In this document: positions 25,225 to 33,839 of the stretch, in pieces | Layout: each line of letters begins with the position of its first letter | Position numbering within the stretch: position 1 is the first letter of the stretch | NCBI GenBank assembly: GCA_934591635.1 | Contig: CAKTPI010000003.1 | Span: 1 to 64,000 of the forward strand | Direction of reading: 5' to 3' | DNA: 64,000 nt | DNA from: an uncultured Oscillospiraceae bacterium | GTDB taxonomy: Bacteria > Bacillota > Clostridia > Oscillospirales > Oscillospiraceae | Made by a program: the position numbers and the translations under genes | Notes under the pieces: generated by a model | Database searches by the model: none | What the model saw: only the letters and a program-made list of their open reading frames with translations | What the model was told of the DNA's origin: nothing

Positions 25225-25851
25225 GTGGAGGAGTACCTGGTTCCCACCGGATTTGGAGAAGACGAGTTTATCGAAAAGAAATCCCGCTTTATTGGCCGGG
25301 TCTGGCCGGTGGAAACTGAGGAAGAAGCACTTGCCAGAATACAGGAAATGAAAAAGCAGCATTATGATGCGACACACAATTGCTGGGCATATATCATTCA
25401 TGAGGGAGCGGTCCGCTTTTCGGATGATGGAGAACCGGGTGGTACGGCGGGGATGCCGATGCTTCAGGTTTTGCAGCGGGAAGGATTGAGTAACCTTGTG
25501 TGTGTGGTGACGCGGTATTTTGGCGGAGTCCTTTTGGGCGCTGGCGGTTTGGTGCGCGCCTATACCAAAGGAGCAAAAATCGCGGTAGATGCCGCAGGGA
25601 AATCAATAAAACGAGTTTGGGCGGTGCTGTATATTCCTTGTCCGTATTCTTTCTTTGAACGAGTAAAGCTGGAAATAGAGGGTTTTGGCGGAATCCTCCG
25701 CCGCACGGATTTTGGGGCGGAAGTTGAACTGGAGGCCTTATTCCCAGAGGCACAGGTGCAGCCGTTTATTGACAGACTTACGGATATGACCGCCGGAACG
25801 GTTGAAACGATGGAGATGGGCCGGGAGTATCGGGCGTTTCCAATTCATTGA
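25225..25851 (+). CDS. YigZ/IMPACT family protein
   Basis: A 208-residue member of the IMPACT/YigZ family. The N-terminal UPF0029 domain shows FIEKKSRFIG, HYDATHNCWAY, DDGEPGGTAGMPML and VVTRYFGGVLLGAGGLVRAY, all diagnostic; the C-terminal DUF1949 domain spans about 135-195. Bacterial members have no settled role; the eukaryotic homologue affects translation control. The start is GTG at 25225, with AAGGAG 8-9 bases upstream in the end of hflX. Confidence 0.92.
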   Translation: MEEYLVPTGFGEDEFIEKKSRFIGRVWPVETEEEALARIQEMKKQHYDATHNCWAYIIHEGAVRFSDDGEPGGTAGMPMLQVLQREGLSNLVCVVTRYFGGVLLGAGGLVRAYTKGAKIAVDAAGKSIKRVWAVLYIPCPYSFFERVKLEIEGFGGILRRTDFGAEVELEALFPEAQVQPFIDRLTDMTAGTVETMEMGREYRAFPIH

Positions 25852-25865
25852 AGGAGGAACCAGAC

Positions 25866-26879
25866 ATGACTGTCAGAGAGGAACTGGAGTTTCAGGAGCA
25901 CCGTAGACTGAATCCACTTGCAGCCTTTGCGGATAAAAGCTCCGGTCGCCCCCGGCCGGAAGAGTTGTCCGAGGACGATGTGCGCACCTGCTTTCAGCGG
26001 GACAATGACCGTATTGTGCATAGCAAGGCTTTTCGGCGCCTGATGCACAAAACTCAGGTTTTTCTCCGCCCCGAGGGGGATCATTACCGTACCCGTATGA
26101 CTCACACGCTGGAGGTTACCCGGATTGCCCGCACTATGACCCGCGCTCTGGGCCTGAATGAGGACTTGGCAGAGGCAATTGCCATGGGCCATGATTTGGG
26201 ACACACCCCATTTGGTCATGCGGGAGAAGCGGCGTTGACGGTCTGCCTGGGGAAGCCTTTCCGGCACAATGAGCAGAGCTTGCGAGTGGTGGATTATCTG
26301 GAAAAGGACGGTATGGGCCTGAACCTCACCAATGAGGTCCGGATGGGAATCCTTGGTCACACTGGTGACTATATTCCGAAAACACTGGAAGGGCAAATCG
26401 TCCGCCGGTCCGACCAGATTGCCTATGTGAACCATGATATTGACGATGCAATTCGCGCGGGGATTCTCAGTGAAGGTGACCTGCCAAAGAATATTGTGGA
26501 AATTCTGGGAGATTCCCACAAAACACGAATTAACACGCTGGTATGTGACCTGATTTTTACATCCAGAGAAGCGGGGGCAATATGCCTGACTCCTACTGTT
26601 GATAAAGCACTGAAGGATTTACGCAGCTTTATGTTTGACCATGTTTACCGTAATCCGGTGGCGAAGGGAGAGGAAAGCAAAGCGAAGGCAATGCTCCAGT
26701 GCCTTTTTGAATACTATATCGACCATCCGGAGGCACTCCCGGCTGACTTTCAGCCCCAACTTAGCTTTGACGGGATGGAGCGAACGGTGTGCGACTATAT
26801 TGCGGGCATGACAGATAATTATGCAGTGAATAAATTCAACGAGATTTTTGTCCCCGCAGGGTGGAATATTCGGGGATAA
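25866..26879 (+). CDS. dGTP triphosphohydrolase-like HD protein
   Basis: A 337-residue HD-domain protein of the dNTPase family. It has FQRDNDRIVHSKAFRRLMHKTQVF (about 40-63), the HTLEVTRIARTMTRALGLN segment with the first metal His, the HD pair in AIAMGHDLGHTPFGHAGE (about 105-122) and a late HDIDDAIRAG. It probably removes triphosphate from dGTP or other dNTPs. The ATG at 25866 is chosen since AAGGAGG is 8 bases upstream; an in-frame TTG at 25848 precedes that site. It is directly upstream of dnaG, a common arrangement in Clostridia. Confidence 0.93.
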   Translation: MTVREELEFQEHRRLNPLAAFADKSSGRPRPEELSEDDVRTCFQRDNDRIVHSKAFRRLMHKTQVFLRPEGDHYRTRMTHTLEVTRIARTMTRALGLNEDLAEAIAMGHDLGHTPFGHAGEAALTVCLGKPFRHNEQSLRVVDYLEKDGMGLNLTNEVRMGILGHTGDYIPKTLEGQIVRRSDQIAYVNHDIDDAIRAGILSEGDLPKNIVEILGDSHKTRINTLVCDLIFTSREAGAICLTPTVDKALKDLRSFMFDHVYRNPVAKGEESKAKAMLQCLFEYYIDHPEALPADFQPQLSFDGMERTVCDYIAGMTDNYAVNKFNEIFVPAGWNIRG

Positions 26880-26914
26880 TGTGATACAATACCGAGATGA
26901 GAGGAGGCAAAACC

Positions 26915-28663
26915 GTGGCTTTTCCACCGTCATTTTTAGCGGAGCTGGCTGCACGCAATCCAATTGAAGAGGTTGTGGGGCAGTATGTAAACTTGCGCCG
27001 GTCAGGCTCTAATTTATTTGGCTTGTGCCCCTTTCACGGAGAAAAGACAGCCTCCTTTTCTGTTGCGCCGGATAAAGGCATTTTCTACTGTTTCGGCTGC
27101 CACAAGGGAGGTAGCGTCATCAACTTTGAAATGGAGATTGAGGGCCTGAGCTACCCGGATGCTGTACGTGCGCTGGCAAAGCGGGTCGGTATGGAGGTGC
27201 CGGAGGACGAGCAATACCAGAACCGCTATCGGCAACAGGAACGCTTGTGGGCACTCTCGAAGGAGGCGGCTCGTTTTTTCCATGCGCAGCTCTATGCCCC
27301 TGCCGGGGCGGAGGGATTGGCATATGCTCAGAAGCGTGGTATTTCAAAGGCTACCTTGACAAAATTTGGTATCGGCTTTGCTCCTGATTCCTGGTCTGCT
27401 CTGTGTGATGCAATGCGGGAAAAGGGATATACAGAGGAGGAACTGAAAGAATCCGGGCTTGTGTCTGTTTCACAGAAAAACGGACACATTTATGACCGTT
27501 TTCGGAACCGGTTGATGTTTCCAATCATTGACATCCGGGGCAATGTGATTGGCTTTGGCGGCCGGGTGATGGATAATGCCACACCAAAATACTTAAACTC
27601 TCCGGAGACGATTATTTTTAACAAACGGAGGAACTTGTTCGCCCTGAATCTCGCAAAAAAAACAAAGCTGGGGTACATGATTTTGGTGGAGGGGTATATG
27701 GATGCAGTCGCACTGCATCAGTATGGCTTTGATTGCGCGGTTGCCTCGCTTGGAACATCCTTGACAGAGGAACATGCGACGCTCTTGTCCCGTTATACAG
27801 AGCAGGTAATGCTGATTTATGACGGGGACGAAGCGGGCCAGAATGCCACGAAACGAGCCATTCCCATGTTGGAAAAGGCCGGACTCCAGGTGAAGGTTCT
27901 GCAAATGCGGGATGCAAAGGATCCCGATGAATTTCTGAAAAAGTTTGGCGCAGATCGCTTCCGCCTTTTGTTGGAGGAGTCTTCTAACCGCGTGGAATAC
28001 CAGCTGCGTGGAATTCAAAAAAAGTATAATTTGAGCGAAGATGACCAGCGTGTCCAGTTTATTTCAGAGGCGGCAGAATTTATCAGCACTCTAGGAAGTG
28101 CTGTTTCCCGGGAAATCTATGGTGGGCGTGTCGCCGAGGCGGCGGGGATTACACCGGAATCTATGAAGATAGAGGTGGAGAAGGCTTTCCGTCGGAGAGT
28201 CGCCCGTGAGAAAAAGAAACAGGAGCGAATTGACCTGTCACCTGCGATTTCTTTGCAGCCAAAGGATCGGAATATTCGCTACGATAATGTAAAATCCGCT
28301 ATGGCAGAAGAAAATCTGATTGCCATGGTGTTGAAGGAGCCTGCATTGCTGGCCGCATGCAGCAGCTTGACGGTGGATTCGTTTTCTTCTCCTATTTTGG
28401 GACGGGTGTTTGACCAGTTGTGCCAGTCTATGGCAAGGGGGAGTGAACCGTCACTGGCTTCTTTGACGGATTTTACATCGGAGGAAATGGCCCATATTGC
28501 ATCCGTACTTCAGCGGCATGATGGCCCTGTTTCGGAGCAGGCCCTGCAGGACTGCATTCGAACCATCACGGTCGAACACCAAAGCCAAAGTGCTGCTCAG
28601 ACAAACAATGACCTGCTTGCATATCAGCAGCAGTTGCTTGCACGAAAAGGATTTAGAACATGA
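26915..28663 (+). CDS. dnaG: DNA primase
   Basis: A 582-residue replication primase that makes RNA primers on the lagging strand. The zinc-binding domain is N-terminal (CPFHGEKTASFSVAPDKGIFYCFGCHKGG, about 39-67). The RNA polymerase/toprim core carries FPIIDIRGNVIGFGGR, LVEGYMDAVALHQYG and IYDGDEAGQNA (about 306-316), and a C-terminal helicase-binding domain follows. The start is GTG at 26915 with AGGAGG 7 bases upstream; an ATG at 26897 precedes that site. It overlaps the sigma factor gene by four bases (ATGA), the classical dnaG-rpoD order. Confidence 0.97.
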   Translation: MAFPPSFLAELAARNPIEEVVGQYVNLRRSGSNLFGLCPFHGEKTASFSVAPDKGIFYCFGCHKGGSVINFEMEIEGLSYPDAVRALAKRVGMEVPEDEQYQNRYRQQERLWALSKEAARFFHAQLYAPAGAEGLAYAQKRGISKATLTKFGIGFAPDSWSALCDAMREKGYTEEELKESGLVSVSQKNGHIYDRFRNRLMFPIIDIRGNVIGFGGRVMDNATPKYLNSPETIIFNKRRNLFALNLAKKTKLGYMILVEGYMDAVALHQYGFDCAVASLGTSLTEEHATLLSRYTEQVMLIYDGDEAGQNATKRAIPMLEKAGLQVKVLQMRDAKDPDEFLKKFGADRFRLLLEESSNRVEYQLRGIQKKYNLSEDDQRVQFISEAAEFISTLGSAVSREIYGGRVAEAAGITPESMKIEVEKAFRRRVAREKKKQERIDLSPAISLQPKDRNIRYDNVKSAMAEENLIAMVLKEPALLAACSSLTVDSFSSPILGRVFDQLCQSMARGSEPSLASLTDFTSEEMAHIASVLQRHDGPVSEQALQDCIRTITVEHQSQSAAQTNNDLLAYQQQLLARKGFRT

Positions 28664-29523
28664 CAGATAACGTTGTATCCCCTGCTGACACTGCTACGTT
28701 GGATGATGATATTCACCAATATTTGAATGAAATTCGCAACATTCCCCGACTTACACCGGAAGAAGAGCGAACCCTTGCAAAGCGCTGCGCCGAGGGGGAC
28801 GAAGATGCCATCCGTCAAATGGTGAATGCAAACCTCCGGCTTGTGGTATACATTGCAAAAGAATATGCCGGGCGTGGTGTTTCTCTGATGGACCTGATTC
28901 AGGAGGGGAGCATTGGCCTGTTGGCAGCGGCGCGGAAATTTGACTATACAAAGGATTTCCGCTTTTCGACTTATGCAACCAAATGGATTCGGCAGGGTGT
29001 GACCCGGTGCTTAATGAATAACGCCGGAATCATCCGGGTTCCCTTGCATACCGGTGAAAAAATCCGGAAGCTTCAAGCGGTTCGCAATGCCATGAAACAG
29101 GAGACAGGGGAAGAACCGTCGGTTGAGGATCTGGCAAAAAAGATGAGCTTGTCCACTGCAAAGGTGGAGGAATTACTGAGCCTTTCACCAGACGTTTGCT
29201 CTTTGGACATGCTAACCGGCGACAGTGATACAAGTACCTTGGGTTCCCTGATGGAGGATATTGACGCGGTTCAGCCGCAGGAGGAGCTGGTGCGCCAGGA
29301 ATTGGAAAAAACCATGCAGGAGATGCTCAGTTCCTTGACGGATCGGCAGCAGCAGATTTTGCGCCTCCATTTTGGCTTGGAGGACGGTGTGGAGCATTCG
29401 CTGGAGGAGATTGGCAAGATGTTGGGAATTTCAAAGGAACGAACGCGTCAGATTGAACGCCAGGCGATGGATAAGCTTCAGAAAATGGGTACCAGTTTGG
29501 GATTGGAGGATTTTCTGGAATGA
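28660..29523 (+). CDS. Sigma-70 family factor in the rpoD position, lacking region 1.1
   Basis: A 287-residue sigma factor with regions 1.2 to 4. Region 1.2 is DDDIHQYLNEIRNIPRLTPEEE; region 2 has LRLVVYIAKEYAGRGVSLMDLIQEG and FSTYATKWIRQGVTRCLMNN; region 4.2 ends SLEEIGKMLGISKERTRQIERQAMDKL. It sits in the dnaG-rpoD arrangement, but region 1.1 is absent and the melting motif has Lys for the first Trp of the usual YATWWIRQA; the -10-reading helix also departs from the housekeeping consensus. It may be an RpoD variant or a group 2 sigma factor, with the main sigma factor encoded elsewhere. Coupled by ATGA to both dnaG and the next gene. Confidence 0.85.
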   Translation: MTDNVVSPADTATLDDDIHQYLNEIRNIPRLTPEEERTLAKRCAEGDEDAIRQMVNANLRLVVYIAKEYAGRGVSLMDLIQEGSIGLLAAARKFDYTKDFRFSTYATKWIRQGVTRCLMNNAGIIRVPLHTGEKIRKLQAVRNAMKQETGEEPSVEDLAKKMSLSTAKVEELLSLSPDVCSLDMLTGDSDTSTLGSLMEDIDAVQPQEELVRQELEKTMQEMLSSLTDRQQQILRLHFGLEDGVEHSLEEIGKMLGISKERTRQIERQAMDKLQKMGTSLGLEDFLE

Positions 29524-30554
29524 ATGATTTCGTTTTTGAACAGGCACCATGGGAAGCATATTTGCGGACCTGCAAGGCGGGGGCTGTTGTCTCTGCGTGG
29601 AATCTAATTTCTATGCTGGAAGATGAAGATGATGACGCGGTGGAGGATGCTTTTTCCATCATCTCCGTCAAAAATCTCAAATTGGACTTCTCGGCCCTGC
29701 CACAGTTGGACGTCGGAAAACAGACCTCGCTTCGGCTTAAGCAGGAAGTGGAGTATGTTCAGAATGGGCTTGTAACAGAGCAGATGGAGGAACATAATCC
29801 ACTGCGTCTGTATTTGGAGGAAATTTCACAGATGTCTGCCGCCGGAGATGAACGTCTTTTGGCCCAGGCACTTTTATCTGGCGATGGGAGCGCAGCGGAA
29901 CGGCTTGCTGCCTTGGGCTTGAGCCGCGTGGTAGAAATTGCGTCGTCCTTGGCGGGCAGAATGGTGTTGCTACTGGATTTGATTCAGGAGGGCAATATTG
30001 GGTTGTGGGAGGCAATACAGAATTATTCCGGCGGTGATTATGCGACTTACCGTGACTGCATGATTCAAAATGCCATGGACAAGGCAATGGTGCTTCAGGC
30101 CAGAAGCTGCGGAATCAGCCAGAAAATGCGGAAGGCTCTGCAAGACTATCGGGAAGCGGACGAATCTTTGCTTTCACAGCTGGGACGCAATCCGACGCTG
30201 GAGGAAATCGCGGTCCGGATGCAGGTTACACCGGAGCAGGCACAGACCATTCAAAAAACACTGTCGGATATTCTTCTGCTCCAGCAAGCGGAAAAGTTGA
30301 CGGAGCCCAAGAAGGAAAATCCGGAGGATGAACTCGCGGTAGAGGATACGGCCTATTTCCAAATGCGGCAGCGGATTAGTGACTTGCTGTCTGATCTGAA
30401 TGATCAGGATGCCCAGATTCTCTCTATGCGGTTTGGCCTTGACAAGGGGCTGCCGATGAGTGCGGAAGAGGTCGGAAAGGCATTGGGCCTTACAACAACC
30501 CAGGTTTCCCGGCGAGAGGCCGCAGCACTTGCAATGCTGCGGGCAGATAAATAA
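29520..30554 (+). CDS. Degenerate sigma-70-like protein coupled to the sigma gene
   Basis: A 344-residue sigma-like protein. Residues about 25-65 resemble region 1.1 (SAWNLISMLEDEDDDAVEDAF, then LKLDFSALP), which the partner lacks. Region 1.2 (NPLRLYLEEISQM), the core-binding LLLDLIQEGNIGLWEAIQNY, region 3 (LLSQLGRNPTLEEIAVRM) and region 4 (LNDQDAQILSMRFGL) are present. The promoter-melting part is reduced to YATYRDCMIQNAMDK and the -35 helix reads GLTTTQVSRREAAALAML, without the Arg-rich ERxRQIE pattern. Overlaps the sigma gene by ATGA, so both are made together. It may bind RNA polymerase with altered or no promoter reading, or modulate its partner. Function unknown. Confidence 0.75.
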   Translation: MNDFVFEQAPWEAYLRTCKAGAVVSAWNLISMLEDEDDDAVEDAFSIISVKNLKLDFSALPQLDVGKQTSLRLKQEVEYVQNGLVTEQMEEHNPLRLYLEEISQMSAAGDERLLAQALLSGDGSAAERLAALGLSRVVEIASSLAGRMVLLLDLIQEGNIGLWEAIQNYSGGDYATYRDCMIQNAMDKAMVLQARSCGISQKMRKALQDYREADESLLSQLGRNPTLEEIAVRMQVTPEQAQTIQKTLSDILLLQQAEKLTEPKKENPEDELAVEDTAYFQMRQRISDLLSDLNDQDAQILSMRFGLDKGLPMSAEEVGKALGLTTTQVSRREAAALAMLRADK

Positions 30555-30564
30555 GGAGAAGAGG

Positions 30565-31248
30565 ATGGATGGAATGAAGAAAATCTCTGTTGCGATTGAT
30601 GGACCCGCCGGCGCCGGAAAGAGTACCATCGCCCGTCGGCTTGCTCAGGAACTGGGCTATCGCTACGTGGACACCGGGGCAATCTATCGAACGGTTGCCT
30701 ACTTCATGGACTTGTGGGGCGTAAGCCCTAAGGACGTGGATGCGGTTAATCGGTATATTGATGAACTCACCGTCAAAATTCAATATGCTGACGATGGGGT
30801 GCAGCACATGCTGATGAATGGCATGGATGTTACAGATGACATCCGTACCCCGGAAATTTCCCAAAAGGCGAGCCTTATCTCTGCTCACGCATGCGTGCGG
30901 GAAATGCTGCTGGATATGCAGCGGGAGATTGCGGAGCAATATAATGTTATTATGGATGGTCGGGATATTGGAACGGTGGTTCTTCCCAAAGCAACTGTGA
31001 AGATTTTTCTTACCGCTTCAGCAGAGATACGTGCGAAACGCCGCTGCGATGAGCTAAATGCCAAGGGACAGAAGGTGGATTACGGGAAGATTCTGAAAGA
31101 AATACAGCAGCGGGATTACCAGGATACCCATCGGGAGATTGCACCGCTGAAATTGGCCAGGGACAGTATTAAAGTAGATACTTCGGATTTGGGGATCGAT
31201 GAAGTGGTGGCAAAAATCAAAGAGATCATTCTTCAGAAGGTTCAGTAA
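30565..31248 (+). CDS. cmk: Cytidylate kinase
   Basis: A 227-residue kinase that phosphorylates CMP and dCMP. It shows the P-loop IDGPAGAGKSTIARRLA (about 9-25), YVDTGAIYRTVAY, the CMP-binding PEISQKASLIS, MDGRDIGTVV (about 131-140) and the lid segment RDYQDTHREIAPLKLA. Start at 30565 has AAGGAG at 6 bases; the ATG at 30574 is an alternative. Its stop codon shares a base with the next ATG (TAATG), giving the cmk-ispH-rpsA order known in Clostridia. Confidence 0.95.
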   Translation: MDGMKKISVAIDGPAGAGKSTIARRLAQELGYRYVDTGAIYRTVAYFMDLWGVSPKDVDAVNRYIDELTVKIQYADDGVQHMLMNGMDVTDDIRTPEISQKASLISAHACVREMLLDMQREIAEQYNVIMDGRDIGTVVLPKATVKIFLTASAEIRAKRRCDELNAKGQKVDYGKILKEIQQRDYQDTHREIAPLKLARDSIKVDTSDLGIDEVVAKIKEIILQKVQ

Positions 31249-33185
31249 TGGGTGTAACGGTTGCAAAAAGCGCTGGTTTTTGCTTTGGAGTCAGCCGGGC
31301 GGTGGAATTGGTTGAAACCGCGGCCATGCAGGGAAAGCGGACACTGACGCTGGGGCCGATCATTCATAACCGGCATGTGGTGGAGCACTTTCAAAAAATG
31401 GGGGTTCATGTAATCGAGCAGCCGGAAGAGGCAGGCCCTGAAGATACTGTGATCATACGGTCCCATGGCGTGAGCCGTTCGGTTTATCAACGCCTTGAGC
31501 AAACCGGAGCTGAAATAATTGACGCAACCTGTCCGTTTGTGAAGCGTATTCATAAATTAGTCTCTCAGGCAGAGATGGAAGGTAAATTTCCTGTTATCAT
31601 TGGCACACCGACCCATCCGGAGGTTGAGGGAATTGCCGGATGGTGCGGCCAGTGCAAGGTGTTTGCAGATGCAGAGTCTCTGGAAAAATGGACAGCTGAT
31701 GAGTCTGTGAGCAGGGATTTGCCAGTTTGTATGGTTTCACAGACCACGTCCACAGAATTTTTGTGGAAAAAATGCGTCCAAATTGCAAAAAAACAGTTTA
31801 CTTACTTGCAAACATTTGATACAATATGTAGAGCAACAGAGTGTAGGCAAAGGGAAGCATCCGAACTCAGTCAAAGATGTGGAGCAATGGTCGTTGTAGG
31901 AGATCTCAAAAGTTCCAACACGGGCCGTCTTGCGATGATTTGCCGGGAGCACTGCAGCAAGGTCTTTCTGGTGGATAATGCCAGTGAGCTTGATCCATGG
32001 GACTTCTGCGGGGTATCTGATGTTGGAATCACTGCTGGTGCGTCGACACCGGCGTGGATTATAAAGGAGGTCAACAAGACTATGAGCGAAATTACCAATG
32101 TTGAGGCTGTACAGGAGGAGAACTTTGCCGAGCTTCTCGAGCAGTCCATCAAAACTTTAAATACAGGAGATAAGGTTGTCGGAACCGTTACCGGAATCGG
32201 TAATACCGAGGTTCAGGTTGATCTGGGCACCAAGCATGCTGGTTACATTCCTTATGACGAAGTCAGCACTGATTCTTCTGTTAAGCCGGAGGATGTGCTG
32301 AAGGTTGGCGATGAGATCGAGGTTTTTGTCGTTCGCGTCAACGATCAGGAGGGCACTGTACAGCTGTCCAAGAAGAAGCTGGATGGCCTGAAGGTGTGGG
32401 ATGATATGGCAAAGTATGTGGAGGACAAGACCACAATCGATGCTGTGATCACAGAAGAGAACAAGGGCGGCCTGGTTGCCAATGTTAAGGGTGTCCGCGT
32501 GTTTATTCCTGCTTCTCAGTCCGGCGTTGCCAAAGGCGGCGATATGGCTGCTATGGTTGGCAAGCATGTTCAGTTGAAGATTACGGAGGTCAATCGTGCC
32601 CGCCGCCGTGCCATTGGCTCTATCCGCGCTGTTACTTCCGAGCAGCGTAAGGCCGCTCAGGAGAAAATCTGGAGTGAGATCGAGGTCGGCAAGAAGTACC
32701 ATGGCACTGTGAAGTCCCTGACTTCCTATGGCGCTTTCGTGGATATTGGCGGCGTGGATGGTATGGTTCATGTTTCTGAATTGAGCTGGAACCGTATCAA
32801 GACTCCTGCTGATGTTGTGAAGGTTGGCGATGAAATTGATGTTTACGTCATTTCCTTTGACCCTGAGAAGCATAAGATTTCTCTGGGTTACAAGACTGAT
32901 GAGATGAACCCCTGGAATCAGTTTATGAGCAAGTACAGCGTTGGCGACGTGGTCGAGGCTAAGATCGTGAAGCTGATGACCTTTGGTGCATTTGCTGAGA
33001 TCCTGCCTGGCGTGGATGGCCTGATCCACATTTCTCAGATTTCTGATCGTCGTATCGGCAAGCCGGAAGATGTTTTGTCTGAAGGCCAGGTTGTCCAGGT
33101 CAAGATCACTGACATTGCCGAAAATAAGCGCATTTCTCTGTCCATTCGCGCTCTGCTGGAGCAGAACCCCGAGGATGCCGAGTAA
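31248..33185 (+). CDS. ispH: IspH (HMBPP reductase) fused to ribosomal protein S1
   Basis: A 645-residue two-part protein. The N-terminal half (about 1-280) is the iron-sulfur enzyme 4-hydroxy-3-methylbut-2-enyl diphosphate reductase, the last step of the MEP isoprenoid pathway: cluster cysteines in AGFCFGVSRAV, DATCPFVKRIH and TICRATECRQ, the HPE motif, and KSSNTGRL. The C-terminal half (about 300-640) has four S1 RNA-binding domains (KVVGTVTGIGNTEVQVDLGTK; KYHGTVKSLTSYGAFVDIGG; DVVEAKIVKLMTFGAFAEI). This fusion is known in Clostridia, so it is not an assembly error. Codon bias rises sharply in the S1 half, in line with ribosomal expression. Confidence 0.96.
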   Translation: MGVTVAKSAGFCFGVSRAVELVETAAMQGKRTLTLGPIIHNRHVVEHFQKMGVHVIEQPEEAGPEDTVIIRSHGVSRSVYQRLEQTGAEIIDATCPFVKRIHKLVSQAEMEGKFPVIIGTPTHPEVEGIAGWCGQCKVFADAESLEKWTADESVSRDLPVCMVSQTTSTEFLWKKCVQIAKKQFTYLQTFDTICRATECRQREASELSQRCGAMVVVGDLKSSNTGRLAMICREHCSKVFLVDNASELDPWDFCGVSDVGITAGASTPAWIIKEVNKTMSEITNVEAVQEENFAELLEQSIKTLNTGDKVVGTVTGIGNTEVQVDLGTKHAGYIPYDEVSTDSSVKPEDVLKVGDEIEVFVVRVNDQEGTVQLSKKKLDGLKVWDDMAKYVEDKTTIDAVITEENKGGLVANVKGVRVFIPASQSGVAKGGDMAAMVGKHVQLKITEVNRARRRAIGSIRAVTSEQRKAAQEKIWSEIEVGKKYHGTVKSLTSYGAFVDIGGVDGMVHVSELSWNRIKTPADVVKVGDEIDVYVISFDPEKHKISLGYKTDEMNPWNQFMSKYSVGDVVEAKIVKLMTFGAFAEILPGVDGLIHISQISDRRIGKPEDVLSEGQVVQVKITDIAENKRISLSIRALLEQNPEDAE

Positions 33186-33198
33186 TAAGCTTTCGTAA

Positions 33199-33236
33199 GA
33201 TACCGGGGCAGTTTGATGCTGTCCCGGTATTTTTAA
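33199..33236 (+). terminator. Terminator after ispH-rpsA
   Basis: ataccggggcag (33200-33211) pairs with ctgtcccggtat (33219-33230) and TTTTTAA follows. It probably ends the long dnaG-to-S1 transcription unit. Confidence 0.85.
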
Positions 33237-33267
33237 GAAAAATCTTTTGAGAAAGAAGGATAACATT

Positions 33268-33549
33268 GTGGTAAAGCATATTGTTCTGTATAATCTGAAA
33301 GCCGGAGTAGAGAAGGAGTCTACCATAAGGATGATTGCTTCTGTATTGGAGCCGCTGGTTGGTAAAATTCCCGGGCTGCTTCACTTAGAAATTCGTCAGG
33401 CCTACAATGGTATGGATTACGCATTGTACTCGGAATTTGAGAGCAAGGAAGCACTGGAAGCTTATGCGGTGCATCCCCTTCATCAGGAGGCAAAGACCCA
33501 TTTTTTCCACTTGCTGGATTCACGCGTAGCTGCGGATTATGAGGTGTAA
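33268..33549 (+). CDS. Dabb (stress-responsive A/B barrel) protein
   Basis: A 93-residue Dabb-domain protein: VKHIVLYNLKAG at the start, PGLLHLEIRQAYN in the middle and SKEALEAYAVHPLHQEAKTHFF near the end. These small ferredoxin-like barrels form dimers; no role is known for most. GTG at 33268 is taken as start because AGAAGGA lies 7 bases before it; an in-frame TTG at 33247 lacks such a site. It leads a three-gene unit with the ACT and UPF0210 genes. Confidence 0.82.
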   Translation: MVKHIVLYNLKAGVEKESTIRMIASVLEPLVGKIPGLLHLEIRQAYNGMDYALYSEFESKEALEAYAVHPLHQEAKTHFFHLLDSRVAADYEV

Positions 33550-33560
33550 GGAGTAGAGAT

Positions 33561-33830
33561 ATGAAAGCAATTGTCACAGTTGTTGGCAAGGATCGGGTGG
33601 GAATCATTGCGTCTGTATGCACCAAACTTGCCACCTTTAACGTGAACGTTTTGGATATCAGTCAGACGGTAATGCAGGGATATTTCACGATGATGATGGC
33701 AACGGATATTTCTGCCTGTAATATTCCGGTTGCAGAGCTTGCAAAGCAGATGGAACAGGCGGGGCAGGATATGGGCCTTTCTGTCCACGTCCAGCGGGAA
33801 GATATTTTCCAGGCAATGCATCGGATTTGA
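33561..33830 (+). CDS. ACT domain protein (UPF0237)
   Basis: An 89-residue protein consisting of one ACT domain (KAIVTVVGKDRVGIIASVCTKLATFNVNVLDISQTVMQGYF), with the UPF0237 pattern of Gram-positive bacteria. ACT domains bind amino acids and regulate partner proteins. It is nearly always found next to UPF0210, as here with 9 bases between them, so a regulator-target pair is likely. Ligand unknown. Confidence 0.93.
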   Translation: MKAIVTVVGKDRVGIIASVCTKLATFNVNVLDISQTVMQGYFTMMMATDISACNIPVAELAKQMEQAGQDMGLSVHVQREDIFQAMHRI

Positions 33831-33839
33831 GGTAGGGTA

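Noticed and set aside
31248..33185. Possible assembly error joining ispH and rpsA.
   Set aside because: The IspH-S1 fusion is well known in Clostridia, and both halves are complete and in frame.
32157..33326. Minus-strand open frame of 389 codons opposite the S1 domains.
   Set aside because: The S1 repeats on the plus strand explain the region; the antisense frame has no domain pattern and runs through the terminator.
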